A stretch of 64,000 nt of DNA from Macrocybe gigantea. Lineage: Eukaryota > Basidiomycota > Agaricomycetes > Agaricales > Callistosporiaceae. The notes under the pieces are model-generated. The model was not told the origin of the DNA. It made no database searches and saw only the letters and a list, made by a program, of their open reading frames with translations. Location: contig SJRY01000004.1 of NCBI GenBank assembly GCA_011319805.1, positions 186,001 through 250,000 on the forward strand, in the 5' to 3' direction. The position numbers and the translations under genes are program-made. This document shows positions 20,309 to 31,311 of the stretch, one piece after another (the first letter of the stretch is position 1; each line of letters opens with the position of its first letter).

Positions 20309-23069
20309 TTTTTTTTGGCGGCGAAAGAGTTGGATGCACGAGACAAACAGGTTTTCGGTTATTCCCACAATGGTCACGTTCCTTAGGGGCCCGTGCTGAA
20401 CTTTCCCACGCATCATATGATTTACTGCTCTCTCCATGCAAAGTACTCTCATAAAATGGTGGTGTACCAATACGAAATTTTATATCATCGAAAGCACTCG
20501 CCACCGTCTAGAATAACCTACTTGCAATACTTCGTAAACACTTCTCTCCGCGGCCTACTTGTTGAGGCGGAGGTATTTCTCTTTTCCGACGAAAAGGACG
20601 ACCTTGCGAACTGAAATGCGATCGTCATATTGCACTAGCCACGCTGAAAACGGGCGTTCTGAGGCATGAAGATGATGAGCGGCGAAATAGCTGAGCTATG
20701 ACAATAGGAGAGAAATCTAGAAACCAAAATCTGACGTGCAAATTTGATGATCCACAAAGGACATGAACGATGCGAGCTAGCATCCATTTAGAAATCCCTT
20801 GTGGCTTGTCTTGATTTAGGAATCGATATGCCGTCTGTCTGGCATCCAGATTTCCAGCTGGCGGCCAGTCATTTCAATAGTACAGGCCGATTACCACGTT
20901 GCACGCTGAAAAGGTGAGCCTAGGAGCCTTATTGACCCAGAAAAGGGCCCATCGAATTCTCCCGATGCGGAAAATTGATCTTGTATGGCATAAGCGCCGA
21001 ATCCATCTGATCCACGCAATCGGAAAGAAAAGGGTGAACGAGGCACTTGGCTATGTTCTACTTCCCGTTTTCGTCACCTACAGTAAAGGGTTATCTCAGG
21101 CGAACAGCGGGCTAGAGCCAGAGATCAGCCTTACTTACCTTCCTACCAGCCTTGCGGTTGCGGCTAGCGTGATCTATGTTACGCGCCAGCAGTCCAGGGA
21201 GCACGATGGACAGGACCGCCGCACACCAGAACAAACGTGGTTGATGGCCTATCCTTTTCTCATCCTCGCCCGCAGAAATCACGTTCGCCGTACGGTTTCA
21301 ATTAGCAAGAAACAGCCTTGAAAGGCGATTTGTTTACTGGGATGGGCATGGAGGCCCATCAGTTGTGCGACGTGCCTGATAACCTGCAGCGTGTCGTAGG
21401 GAATTCGAAAGGTTCAAGAGGCGAAAGAACTCACTTCCTCATAGAACTAAACTTAAAGGAGAATTGCGAAATTAAAAGCTGAAGCATCTTGTGAGGCCGA
21501 TTATTGGCGCGATGTCGCCTTTCGTCTTGTAGTTCTAGCCAACAGGTGGAAAACGCCGGGCATGGTTCATCTGGTCCATGCAAGATCTACTGTCACGCTC
21601 AGGGAAGGGCAAGGAGAAGAACACTAATTTTTTTTACTATTTCCAGGATAATGCTCCCTGGTTAGTGGCGACGGCGACCGGCCTTGTATTTTTTTTAATT
21701 GCCCGGTAAGACAGGAGGTAGAACACGTACTCATATGCACGTCGTCAGGTTTCAGTGTCAAATTGGACAGAGTTGATAGACGCCTCAACCTTTCAAGCGT
21801 TATGTAAAGAGCAGCTGCAATATTGCATCTCCACGTCAACCTACGACCCTCGACGTTAGGACGAAAAATTTTTGCCCACTACGCACGGATCGATAAAAAA
21901 TTCCTTGAGAAAGGGTTTTAGATCTCTGTGCCTCGGAAGGTGTATTGAGATATGTGTGTCGATGCGGTTTGGATGGAACTGGATTTCTTTTTCTTTGTAG
22001 AGAGATGCAAGCCGAGTCATATCCACGTGGCGATTAGCGAGCCTGATAGTGGCAGCCAAAATCTTAGGAAAAACAAAAATACACTGCATTTCCATGCGCC
22101 GTCTGAAGAAAATGATAAGAACATTGTCTATCCCCGGACAATTTTGTCGTTCTTCAATCACACCTATACTTGTGACAGCGCGACCCGATTTACCTAAAAC
22201 ATCGCCGCAATATCATCTCGCTCGGTTACCGCTGAATGGCCAGAAGCCATCGTCGATTCATCGCTTGCCGCAAGCCGTCCGCCTTGAGTGAACGTGGGCC
22301 GCAAGAAATCATCACGAGATCACAGTATCTTGGCTTCCTGTCCAGCTGCTCGGAAACACTTATCGATGGACCCACAATTTCAAACTATTTCTCCTCGTTC
22401 CAAGATCCGGGCATGATGGAAGAACGCAAAAGACAGATGTGGGCGCAAGTGTCGTCATTTCACCGCGCGGAGGAATGTTGCCTACACCGAGTTCCGAGTT
22501 TCGGTGCGTCGTATCAACAGATCGGGCGGCATCCGATGACTGGAAAAAAATTCTGTACCTTTAGCCTGACCGTTTTATTCCCTTTTCTAACCGTTCGTCG
22601 GCCCCGTGGCTCCAGCATTAAAGCGTCGTCCTTCGGCTTGCTGTTTGACCGTTTCTTAGTTTATGGACAGAAGATATTGCGTCCGACCGTGAGGGAGGAG
22701 GACGGAGGCATGCCACCCCATTGTAACGTTGATCGGGTCAGCGGGCCAGCGGTTGTATCCCGAACGTATCTCGCCGAATCGATCAACAACCTTGACCATG
22801 TCCGGCTTTGCACATTGGGTATCCATTTACAGTGTCCGCATGCTGTCCCTCAGCCTTTCTAATTTCTCCTGGCAGACATGCACCCGCAACGCGTGTCCGT
22901 TAATTATCTTCTGCCTGGTTGTTTTCGTCATTTCCCTCCATATAGTAATCTGGTGCTGGCGACGGAGCTGTTAAAAGTACACCTCCCTTCTGAGCACTTC
23001 CTTTCGTTCCAACATCCCCGCCCGTCCAAACATAATTAGCCACTGTACCCTCACCCCTTGTGCTTTGCG
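20309..23069. other. 2.8-kb interval without a supportable gene
   Basis: Open frames at 20899-21321 (plus), 22236-22862 (plus) and 21856-22161 (minus) have unstructured, family-less translations. The interval carries the promoter of the leftward PWWP gene and that of the DUF6593 gene at 23070. Confidence 0.45.
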
Positions 23070-23782
23070 ATGACGAACTATCCAATGGCCCTTTTCCTCG
23101 AGGACAAGAGCGGGAAGCTCACAGGGTCGGAATTTGTCGACCTCCACGATCGCATGCGGTTGACCTATCGATGCACGGCGCGCGACACGACGCATACGGC
23201 GTACATGATTTATGATAGCACCACCTCTTACGGATCTACTCGCCCGCTTCTTGCACTCGATTTCGGACCCAACAACACACTAGGCACGATCAGCTTTGAT
23301 TCGGGGTACTCGAAGCCGATGAAGGAATACCTTTCGAAGATTTCCGTCCTGGGGAGGTATGCCCCTTTTCTGCGTTGTTGGGACGAAACTCTGTGCTGAT
23401 AGCTTTCGACAAGTTCCAAAGCGCGCAAGTTTGTGGCCTTGGATGGGCAGGAATATCGGTGGGGCTGGAGAATGTGTGAGGACCACGAATGGACGGTAAG
23501 TGCGAGGAGACTGGGCTTCTGGCATGTGAGCTAACGCTCGCTTCCAAAGTGTACTAATGCCAGAGGGAATGTCGTCGCATACTACAACTTGAAAGTTCCT
23601 GGCGAACCAGAGTATATTGATTCCTCTGGCTGCATGTTGACCGTTGAGCAAACGCACGGTCACCTTGCGCCCGGTGAGTTTACCGCCCGCCCTTCAGACG
23701 ACATCAATCTCATGACGTGCTCTCGGCAGAGATGCTGGCTTCGCTGATGATCATGCGACATATAGCGGAGTATAACCTATGA
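23070..23782 (+). CDS. DUF6593-family protein
   Basis: Exons 23070-23356, 23414-23495, 23550-23673 and 23730-23782, 181 aa. The ATG at 23070 gives MTNYPMALFLEDKSG. The pattern fits agaricomycete DUF6593 proteins: a front half with LALDFGPNNTLGTISF, the diagnostic ARKFVALDGQEYRWGWRM (F.a.DG.eY.W), a Cys/Thr turn (WTCTNARGNVVAYYNLK) and the closing helix LAPEMLASLMIMRHIAEY. No signal peptide or transmembrane helix. Function of the family is unknown; it is expanded in mushrooms and often lies in variable regions. All junctions are GT-AG with matching phases. Confidence 0.82.
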
Positions 23783-24663
23783 CCTATGTCAGTATAGGAA
23801 TATTTGATGCGTCTGCATGTCGTGTACGAACGCTAATTTCGTCCTGTATAGTATCCTAGGATATTTGAATTTCTGTCTTATTGGCTAGCGTAGATAATAA
23901 TTTATACATGGACCATATTCACCTGGAGCATAAAGCGTAGTCATTGGTCATGACGAAGAACCGTAATTCACGCCAATAGGAGAAGTAAGGTAAATCTCCG
24001 ACTTCACAGAAATGGAGGGAAAGATATTCCGTTGTTTGAACTTGTTTCAGGTTACTCCAATGGGATGAGTCCGCCTATGACGGAAATTGTATACATCCAA
24101 CTAATCTTTGCTCGGCCAATTTCCACCACCTGCAAAGATCATATCTTGTGCCATCTCAACTGCGGCCTGACTGCACCGTCTCAGCCAATCGCCTGCCGCT
24201 TTCTGCTTAGTCAGCGCAATAGCTTATGTAACCCAATCCTGAATACATCAGGAAAAACCCAATCGGGAAATGAGCCGGAATTATTGACTAATTAGAGCGT
24301 AAACGACTTTATTGCTGTTTATAAATCCCCCGCTGTACCATTTTCGGCAAGTTATCAGCAGTTATCAGATAACTGGCAAGTTATCGGTAGTTATCAGTAG
24401 TTATCCGATATTTCTTCTGGTTTGGGTAATTTGAACATAATTTCTCATTATAGCAATCAGTAAATAGAGGATAATTTCGAAAAGTTAGCACGGCATAGTG
24501 CCAATAATTTCAAAAAATTAGTATGACTGTTGCTCATAATTTCGAAACATCGAATGCAAGACAACTGGCAATTACTGAGTAAAACAGGCATAATAGGTCG
24601 TAAAACGGCATGACGAATCGTAATTATCCTAAATTGAATCCACTCGCGAACGTGACCCTGAAC
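23783..24663. other. AT-rich intergenic region
   Basis: No gene seen. Contains the TTATC-rich repeat at 24350-24407. Confidence 0.5.
24350..24407. repeat. short AGTTATC repeat cluster
   Basis: The word GTTATC starts at 24351, 24361, 24380, 24390 and 24400 with an inverted copy (GATAAC) at 24368, giving an irregular array of about 10-bp units with stem-loop potential. Confidence 0.6.
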
Positions 24664-27259
24664 CTATAAAGCCATAAAATCCTTCGCAGCACCTGTATCA
24701 ATATTGAGGCCATCAACATAGTTGATGAAAGTTTTCCTGACGTGAATATTAGCTAGAGTGTTTCAGAATATCTAATGCCTCACTTACGTCGCCTCATTAA
24801 ACAGCCGCGACATTATCTTATGATACTTGTCCTTTCTCACATTCTCGATATGTTGCAAAAGGTCAAGATGAGTCTTGTAGAGCTTGATAAGGCCGGTCTG
24901 GTTGATGCTTGCAGCTCGTGTATCAAGTGTACGTCCAATCTAAAATAGTCTGTAAGAAATTGATTCTATTTGGCAGAACAACTTGGAAGGCCTACCTCAG
25001 CCGCAACATAGGCAACCATGGCTTTCGTTACCTCATACTTGCCATCAATGACAAAATCTTCCTTCCATTTCAGGTAGTCCTTCATATTGTTGAAGTAGAC
25101 AACTTTGAGAAGTTTTATAATAATCGGATGGAGGTAAGGTGAATCTCGAGCCAAACTACCATTTGCCTATAATAATATCGTGAGTAATCAGACCCCAATA
25201 GAAATATATCACTAGCCTTGACAGGATAAATATACCCTTCGATGCTAAAATACTCCTCTAAATTATCAACTTCTGACAAGCTGTAGCCGTCTTTCACAAT
25301 AGGTTCAATGAGTTTCTTTGCATCGGATCTAAAATTGTTGATTCGGGCATCAACCTTTGAGCGATAGTCGGGTTAGAACTGCCGGTCCAATAAAAGAGCA
25401 TATACGTACTATGCTTGCCAATTCTGATGCATAGTGCGCATCTGCGGCTATTCGCCTGATGAGGATGTCGTGGCGAAGAGCTGAAGCCACTGAACGAATC
25501 TTGGTGAGCACATTGTTCTGACGGCCACTTTTGGCGATTTCGGGGAATGCATTCTCGAAGGCCAGCCCATGCTTGATCAATTCGACGGCACGGGAAAGGA
25601 TGGACTTGAGTGGGTCTGACTGTTGTCGAATGCCCAGGTTGCCACTGGGGTTCCGTTGCAGGTCTGTCCAGGCTGGCCATTGGGGTATGACGTGTGAATG
25701 TAAGGCCATATCTTCGGAATCTTCAAACTTGACGACGGCATGCATCTTCTCAGTTTTGACGTCGACATCCAGGATCTTCATTTCCATTGTGTTCCTGGGC
25801 TGTTCTTGATTGTCGTTGCTCCAGGTCGTAAGCTTACAGTAGAGGTGATCATTTAGAAAAAAAACTGACAAAAATAAATACAACAACAAACCTCAGCATT
25901 TCGCTTCGCAATTTGTGCGGCCGGGCTTTTGGTTTTGCCAGTTTCATGACCACCGGTTGCTGAGTCCTGGATTGCGCAGGCCTGCTGTCGTGCCATTGGC
26001 TACTGAGTGGGGGAATCTGCACGAACGGAGTTTATGTCAGATTATGTCGGACGGAATATCTTTGAAAATGCATTGGCTTACATTAGAGTTCCCCGGACCT
26101 CTGTCGGTAGCCGTCTTCATCATCTTTCTGGCCTTTTGGGGAGCATGCTGGACAGTGATAGCGGGTGGAAGGTCATCTTCACTCGAAGCAAGGGACAGAG
26201 GTTCACTGAATCGTGAGGTTGGGCGAGGTGTATTTTCGATCACAATGGTCTCGTTTCCTGCCTTCTCGTCACAATCAGTGGACCAGACAAATTGCTACAT
26301 ATAGTAAATTAAGCATTATCCTGATCAAGATGCATATTTACGAGCAAGTGAGTCGAACTTACTTCATTTGCCGAGGTCCACCCATCAACGTCCATATCAT
26401 TGTCAAAGTTCGGTAGAGACGACTCCGTTCCACTTGAAAACCCGCCCTCTGATGGGGTTTCTGAGGCATACGGGCCAGGTGCATCAGAGAGAGCTAAAAC
26501 TGCATTTACCAAAGGCAGTATCTAATTTATGATGGCAGACTGACCTTCCCCATCAGAGCTAGCCATCACACCCGATCTTGGAACATCGGAAAGTTCATCA
26601 TCCGTAGGATCCATGTCAGGCGGCAGAAAGCGAGCCGATGTGCACCTATGTCATTTCCCATCAGTATCATTTCCCTGATATTATAATTTGATTTCACACA
26701 CCCTTACCCTTTCCGGCAGTGCTCGCGCTCAGTGCTTGCATCGGCTGCTGTTTCGCACCTGCTGCATTTTCGACCAGTCCTGAAGCCCGTTCAGATCAGC
26801 TTACCAAATTCTCAGCGCAGGATAAAAGCCTTACCAGCTCCATTTTGCATGGTCTTTGCAGTCTTGACCTTGTCAGATGCCTTATGAGGGGTTGGGGGAG
26901 GGCGTTTTCGTGTCCAGGTACCTGTGGCTTTCTGATTTGTGTTCGCTTCTGATGGCAAGGAGAAAGTAAGATATAACAAATCATGCGGTGCTAGTTTTAG
27001 CACATACCCTGATCTTGAGCCTGCCCGATGGGTCCCTGGTTGGCAAGTAGCACTTGAGCCTGTCGCCTTGTAACACGACATGCAGCTGCTTATTTGATGA
27101 GTGTCAATGATGAATTTCCTTCTATAGAAAGACCGACTCACACTCCACTGTCTTCGTCCCCTGAGCTTCAGCTTGTCGTTTTGCCTGATTCAATTTCCTA
27201 GTTTGGGCTGCTTTCTGAGCGCGGGTGAGCCCAGAACCAATTTCGGGAGGTTGCGACAT
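24664..27259 (-). CDS. DUF6532-domain protein, intron-rich
   Basis: The start ATG at 27259 encodes MSQPPEIGSGLTRAQKAAQTRK. A low-complexity nuclear-type N-terminal half follows, rich in Lys, Pro and Ser (GTWTRKRPPPTPHK, FLPPDMDPTDDELSDVP, GPYASETPSEGG). The C-terminal DUF6532 region spans about 25750-24664: LKSILSRAVELIKHGLAFEN, ARINNFRSDAKKL, EEYFSIEGYIYPVK, LHPIIIKLLKVVYFN, GKYEVTKAMVAYVAAE, and the helix LYKTHLDLLQHIENVRKDKY. The gene ends ...AAKDFMAL and TAG at 24664-24666. At least ten short introns are needed. The exon joining around 27000-26930 could not be made phase-consistent, so one junction is unsure. Agaricomycetes carry many DUF6532 proteins, often near transposons; function unknown. 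Confidence 0.7.
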
Positions 27260-27473
27260 TGAAGACGGTGTGCGAGGAGCGTGAACGCAGGACACAAGTC
27301 AGTGAGAAAAATGGCAATGCCAGCAAAAAATCACAAATGGAAAGTGGTGGGTATATAGTCTTACATAACAATGCATTACATAAGTCATGAGTTGTAGACC
27401 AATGGATTAAGTTTGCAAGAAATCGACGCCATGCTCCCATTACATGGATGCGATAGCAGCGATGGACAGTTTC

Positions 27474-30400
27474 TCAATGGATTCTCGCTTTGTTAGGCGA
27501 GTCTTCGTACTCTGGCTTGCTGTCAAGGCCCTGAGTCGGCTTGAACAGCGCATGTTTGTGCTTCTCAATCCGTAGACTCAGACAGGGTGTAGCGTCGATT
27601 GATTGGCGGCGAGCGTGACCACCCCCAAGCATCTGTTGAGACTGGTTAGATATGTGAAGGAACACGCAGAAAACACACTCATGCCAATGATTGTGTCATC
27701 CACTTTCCTTGGGCTGTCAGATGCATATGTGCTCAACATGGAGCCTGAGACCGGCCGGAACGAGTTGAACGCAGGTCCCAACGGTGCTCGTCCCACTTCA
27801 ACCTTGCCAAAGAACGAATCATCTGAAGCAGAAGACGTGTACTGACTGGTTTGATCGACCAAAGATCCTCGGGATAGCTGGGACCATCTTCAGATGACGG
27901 CCTGACTGTGTCAAAAATGGAGTCAAAGTCGAACCAGTTCCCGAACTGTTGATCGCTCGATCTATTGTCTGGCAAAGCAGACATGGTGGTGAAGGTATCC
28001 TCAGCCGAATGAATGCAGTGGGGCCTTGAAGTAGAAGCTCGATGCATTGCTGTCTACCTGACGCCTAGCACAACCAAGGAAAGAAAAGGTTAGTGTCGAC
28101 GGTCAGGCTGAAGCTGGACATATCCTCCGAAGATGGTCGTTTGTGCAAGCTGGGCAGGCCATAGTCGAACGGATCACTGACACCGTTGTTGATAACCCAG
28201 CCATACGATGAAACCGATGCGATACTAAACATCGACGAATGCTGATTGTGGTTCGTGTGCCTCGTATTGGATAGCAGAGGATAGAATGGTATGCAGTCTC
28301 AACCAAACTCGAAACCGTGCCGGACCTCATCGAAGGAATCGAACCCTGTGAAACTCAAACCAGAGGAGGGACGGGAATGTCTTTGAGCATTGATAATTTC
28401 CCGAGCACATCGCTTTGAGCTGGAATCCGAGTTCAACCGGGCCCGTGGAACATTGGACACCTTCTCGTAGATCGATTTCAGAACAGAATCATCCTCATCA
28501 ATGGCAGAAGCGTTCAAAAGAGACCGGATGTGAGATGGCAGTGGAATGATATCCGAAAGCGTGAGGGGCTTGCTTTCCGCATCATCGGTGTTGGACTCCG
28601 GAGTCAAGTCTGCTTTGGGAACGCCGCCGAATCTGAAAGATCGGTTCAGTTGTCCATCTGAAGGCTGAGATGCACGGGTGGAAATGCATTCACTGAGGTT
28701 CTCTTTGTCCAATGGCTCCTCATGACATTCATCATGGCAATGTCCCCAGTGTCGTCCGCATAGCTTCCCAAGCTGTCTGTACCACGCAGGAGAGTCGGCT
28801 CCCTGACTTCCAGCACCATTGAGCCCGTAACCATCTCAAAAATCGGCTCGCTGGTCGTGCAGTCAGTGGTGCCAGAAAGGGTCGACATATTGAACTGTGT
28901 CCAGTCTGGTTCCCTCACGTCTGTGATGCCTTCATCGTCGCTATTGGCACTCGGCAACTCGCACGTCTTGCTTTCCTTGATGAAGCTTGACTTGAGCCCG
29001 ACAGGAATCTTGAGAACGGGAGGGGCAGTGGCAGTGGCAAGGAACTCAAAGTCGTATTTGAGATCGACCTTGACGGGTGTGTGGAAGGCATTTTCAAGTT
29101 GCTCGACGAAGCTTTGGCGGTCGGATGCACCGGATTCGTTCAGCCTTCGAATCTCGCCTGTGAAATCAAAGCTTTTCTGAGTGTCTTCGTCTTCCTCTAT
29201 GTCGACGCTGTGATCGTTGGTAAGCTGCACATGGAACACAGCTGGCGGCTGAGGCAGAACTGGCGTGCCGTGGACCGAGGCTGCAGCAGGAGGGTGAGCA
29301 GAAAGAAAATGCATCGCCGTTGTCTGATTGGCCCGAGAGGATGACCTGTAGTTCATCCGGAATATCCGAGTCGGGATCGGACGAGTCGAGTTCCACCGCG
29401 TATGCAGAGACATCGTCCCCACCCATCATGTCTGACTTGCCCAGAACCTTCTCGACCTTGGAGAGATAGGAAACCGTCTCTCCATTCGAGAGACTTCCTC
29501 GATGACATGGTCAAATCTCGGCTTGTCTTCTTCCTCTTGACAGTCTCGTCGCTGTTCTTGTTGCCCAACGTTCTCTTTTCGATACGCTTAAACACGGGAC
29601 TGTCCGAGGGGCGGATGAACTCGCTGATGAAGCCCTTGGATCCAGCCCGCGAAGACGCTGCAGAGATGGAGCCGAACGTCGCCAGCGAAGGGGCATGAAC
29701 CATGCCCTGAGCGTATTCATCCTCGCTCTCACTTTGATCCACGACAGCCAAGGACGCCGCCATGAACGGCTTGAGCATCCCACTGCAGGTACTCGCAGAC
29801 ACCTGTTTGGGACGTGCGAACGACTTGAGCGGTTGGAAGACGGGCACGGGCTCCGGTTCAGCACCAGGCATCAGCATGCATTTGTGCTTCGGACGGAAGG
29901 TGGTCTTCTCCGGCGATGCAGACTGGTTGACTTTGGGTGAGTGTCCTTGATCGGGGAAAGCCCTTGCGTCAACACGAGCCACGGTGTGATCTGTTGGCCG
30001 ATCACTGTGTCACTCAACAGCTTCGCCTTGAGCATGCCTCATGCATAGGCCCTTAATAATGCAAAGATGGCATAGTCTGCATCCAAGGAGCCGTTGGAGA
30101 GACGCAATGCATGCTGAGAGGACTCTCCTTCGCACCGCCGGCGGAGGCTGTTTTGCTTGGTCGGCTGTCTTCGCCATAGGGACTTTCACGATGGTTGCGG
30201 GTCAACGAGCGGAGGAAAGATGGGGATTTCCTGGCCGGTGCCATATCCAGAGTCACAGGAGTGGCCTGGAGATCGAGATTGTTGATCAGCTGGGCCAAAT
30301 CATTCATCGCGGTCGAGTATAGAAAGAACACCTAGGAAATATATAGTTTGAATAAACCGAACAGATGGAACACATCAAGCAGTCTCACCATCTTTGTCCC

Positions 30401-30910
30401 ATGGGAGCGGTTGTGGTTCGTCCGAGCAAGTGATCAGAGAGAGGCCGAGCCTGAGGTCAGGTACACTTGATGGAGGTCGACAACGGCTGGGTCCCTTTAG
30501 GTTCTGAATTCAGAGGCTCTTCGTGGTCATCCATGGAGTGGCCATCCAGAGTCGCCACTCAGGCAGTCACAATCGGATGGGCTTGTCGTTCTGAAGATGG
30601 CGCGACATCCCCTGGATTTTCTGTGGTCACAGGCGACGCAATTGCTGGGAAATGGGTGGCCTGCACCTTCCCTCCGACATACGGCGGCTCTCTCTATCTT
30701 TCTCCTTCTCGCCCTTCTTCTTCTTCATATTCTTCCCCTCTGTCTCTTCCTCCACACTGCCCTTGCGCTTCTTCTCCAGCTCCTACTCCCGCTCCGCCGC
30801 CTTGTCTCCTGCACATGCATGAGGCCTTCCTCATCCCACTGGACACTGCTCCCCGTGCTCATCTTGGACGCGCCCACGTGCGCACCGCAACCGCGTTCAG
30901 CGACGACTCG
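27474..30910 (-). pseudogene. disrupted copy of a conserved, largely disordered basidiomycete protein
   Basis: Reading leftward, a coherent protein is spread over all three frames. Landmarks in order: MSTGSSVQWDEEGL (about 30870), MNDLAQLINNLDLQATPVTL (30307), LSDTVIGQQITPW, PVPVFQPLKSF, ELDSSDPDSDIPDELQVILS, KSFDFTGEIRRLNESG, SFVEQLENAFHTPVKVDL, LTLSDIIPLPSHIRSLL, SFDEVRHGFEFG, SMFSIASVSSYGWVIN, and the C-terminus QMLGGGHARRQS. Between them are at least four one-base frame changes without splice sites (about 29930, 29490, 28720, 28060) and an in-frame TGA after FEFG (28296-28298, a likely CGA to TGA change). I recognise the landmarks as a conserved hypothetical agaricomycete family. With this many lesions it is most simply a pseudogene, although assembly indels could add to the count. 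Confidence 0.65.
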
Positions 30911-31311
30911 GAGGACATCATGCTGATGGGGCCCAGCAAGCTATTGGTCGTCGAGGTGCTCAGCCATGCATCGCATGATAAGTGAGTAAACTTTAAAAAC
31001 GAAAGTGGAAATACTTGGGAGATACGGACCGGTGCCAGCATGTAAAAATAGGGTCATTGGTGGTGTGAGTACAGCCCGGATATGAATGATAGGGCCACAG
31101 GCCCGGGTGTGCAGGCTATGCCTAAAGCTGGAATGATGGTCCAGGAGCCTGGACTTGGAGAGACATAGAGATCCTGGTGCAATAAGGCTTGAGACAGATT
31201 TTGATACAAGTAGTGAACGTACGAGAAAGGCAAGAGAATGAAGCGCGCGCAAGGGTTGGAGGTTGAGGCATCCGACTCGGAGTCAATTCCGACTTGGATT
31301 CTGGTCACAGT
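30911..31311. other. gap between the disrupted gene and the Plavaka element
   Basis: No gene or clear transposon terminus recognised. Confidence 0.4.

Noticed and set aside
20899..21321. 140-codon plus-strand frame
   Set aside because: Composition and sequence look random; no signal, domain or adjoining exon.
22236..22862. 208-codon plus-strand frame
   Set aside because: Long but without recognisable motif and out of register with any splice chain.
30467..30985. 172-codon Ser/Pro-rich plus-strand frame
   Set aside because: Antisense to the 5' part of the disrupted minus-strand gene; its Ser/Pro richness mirrors Glu/Arg-rich codons of that gene.
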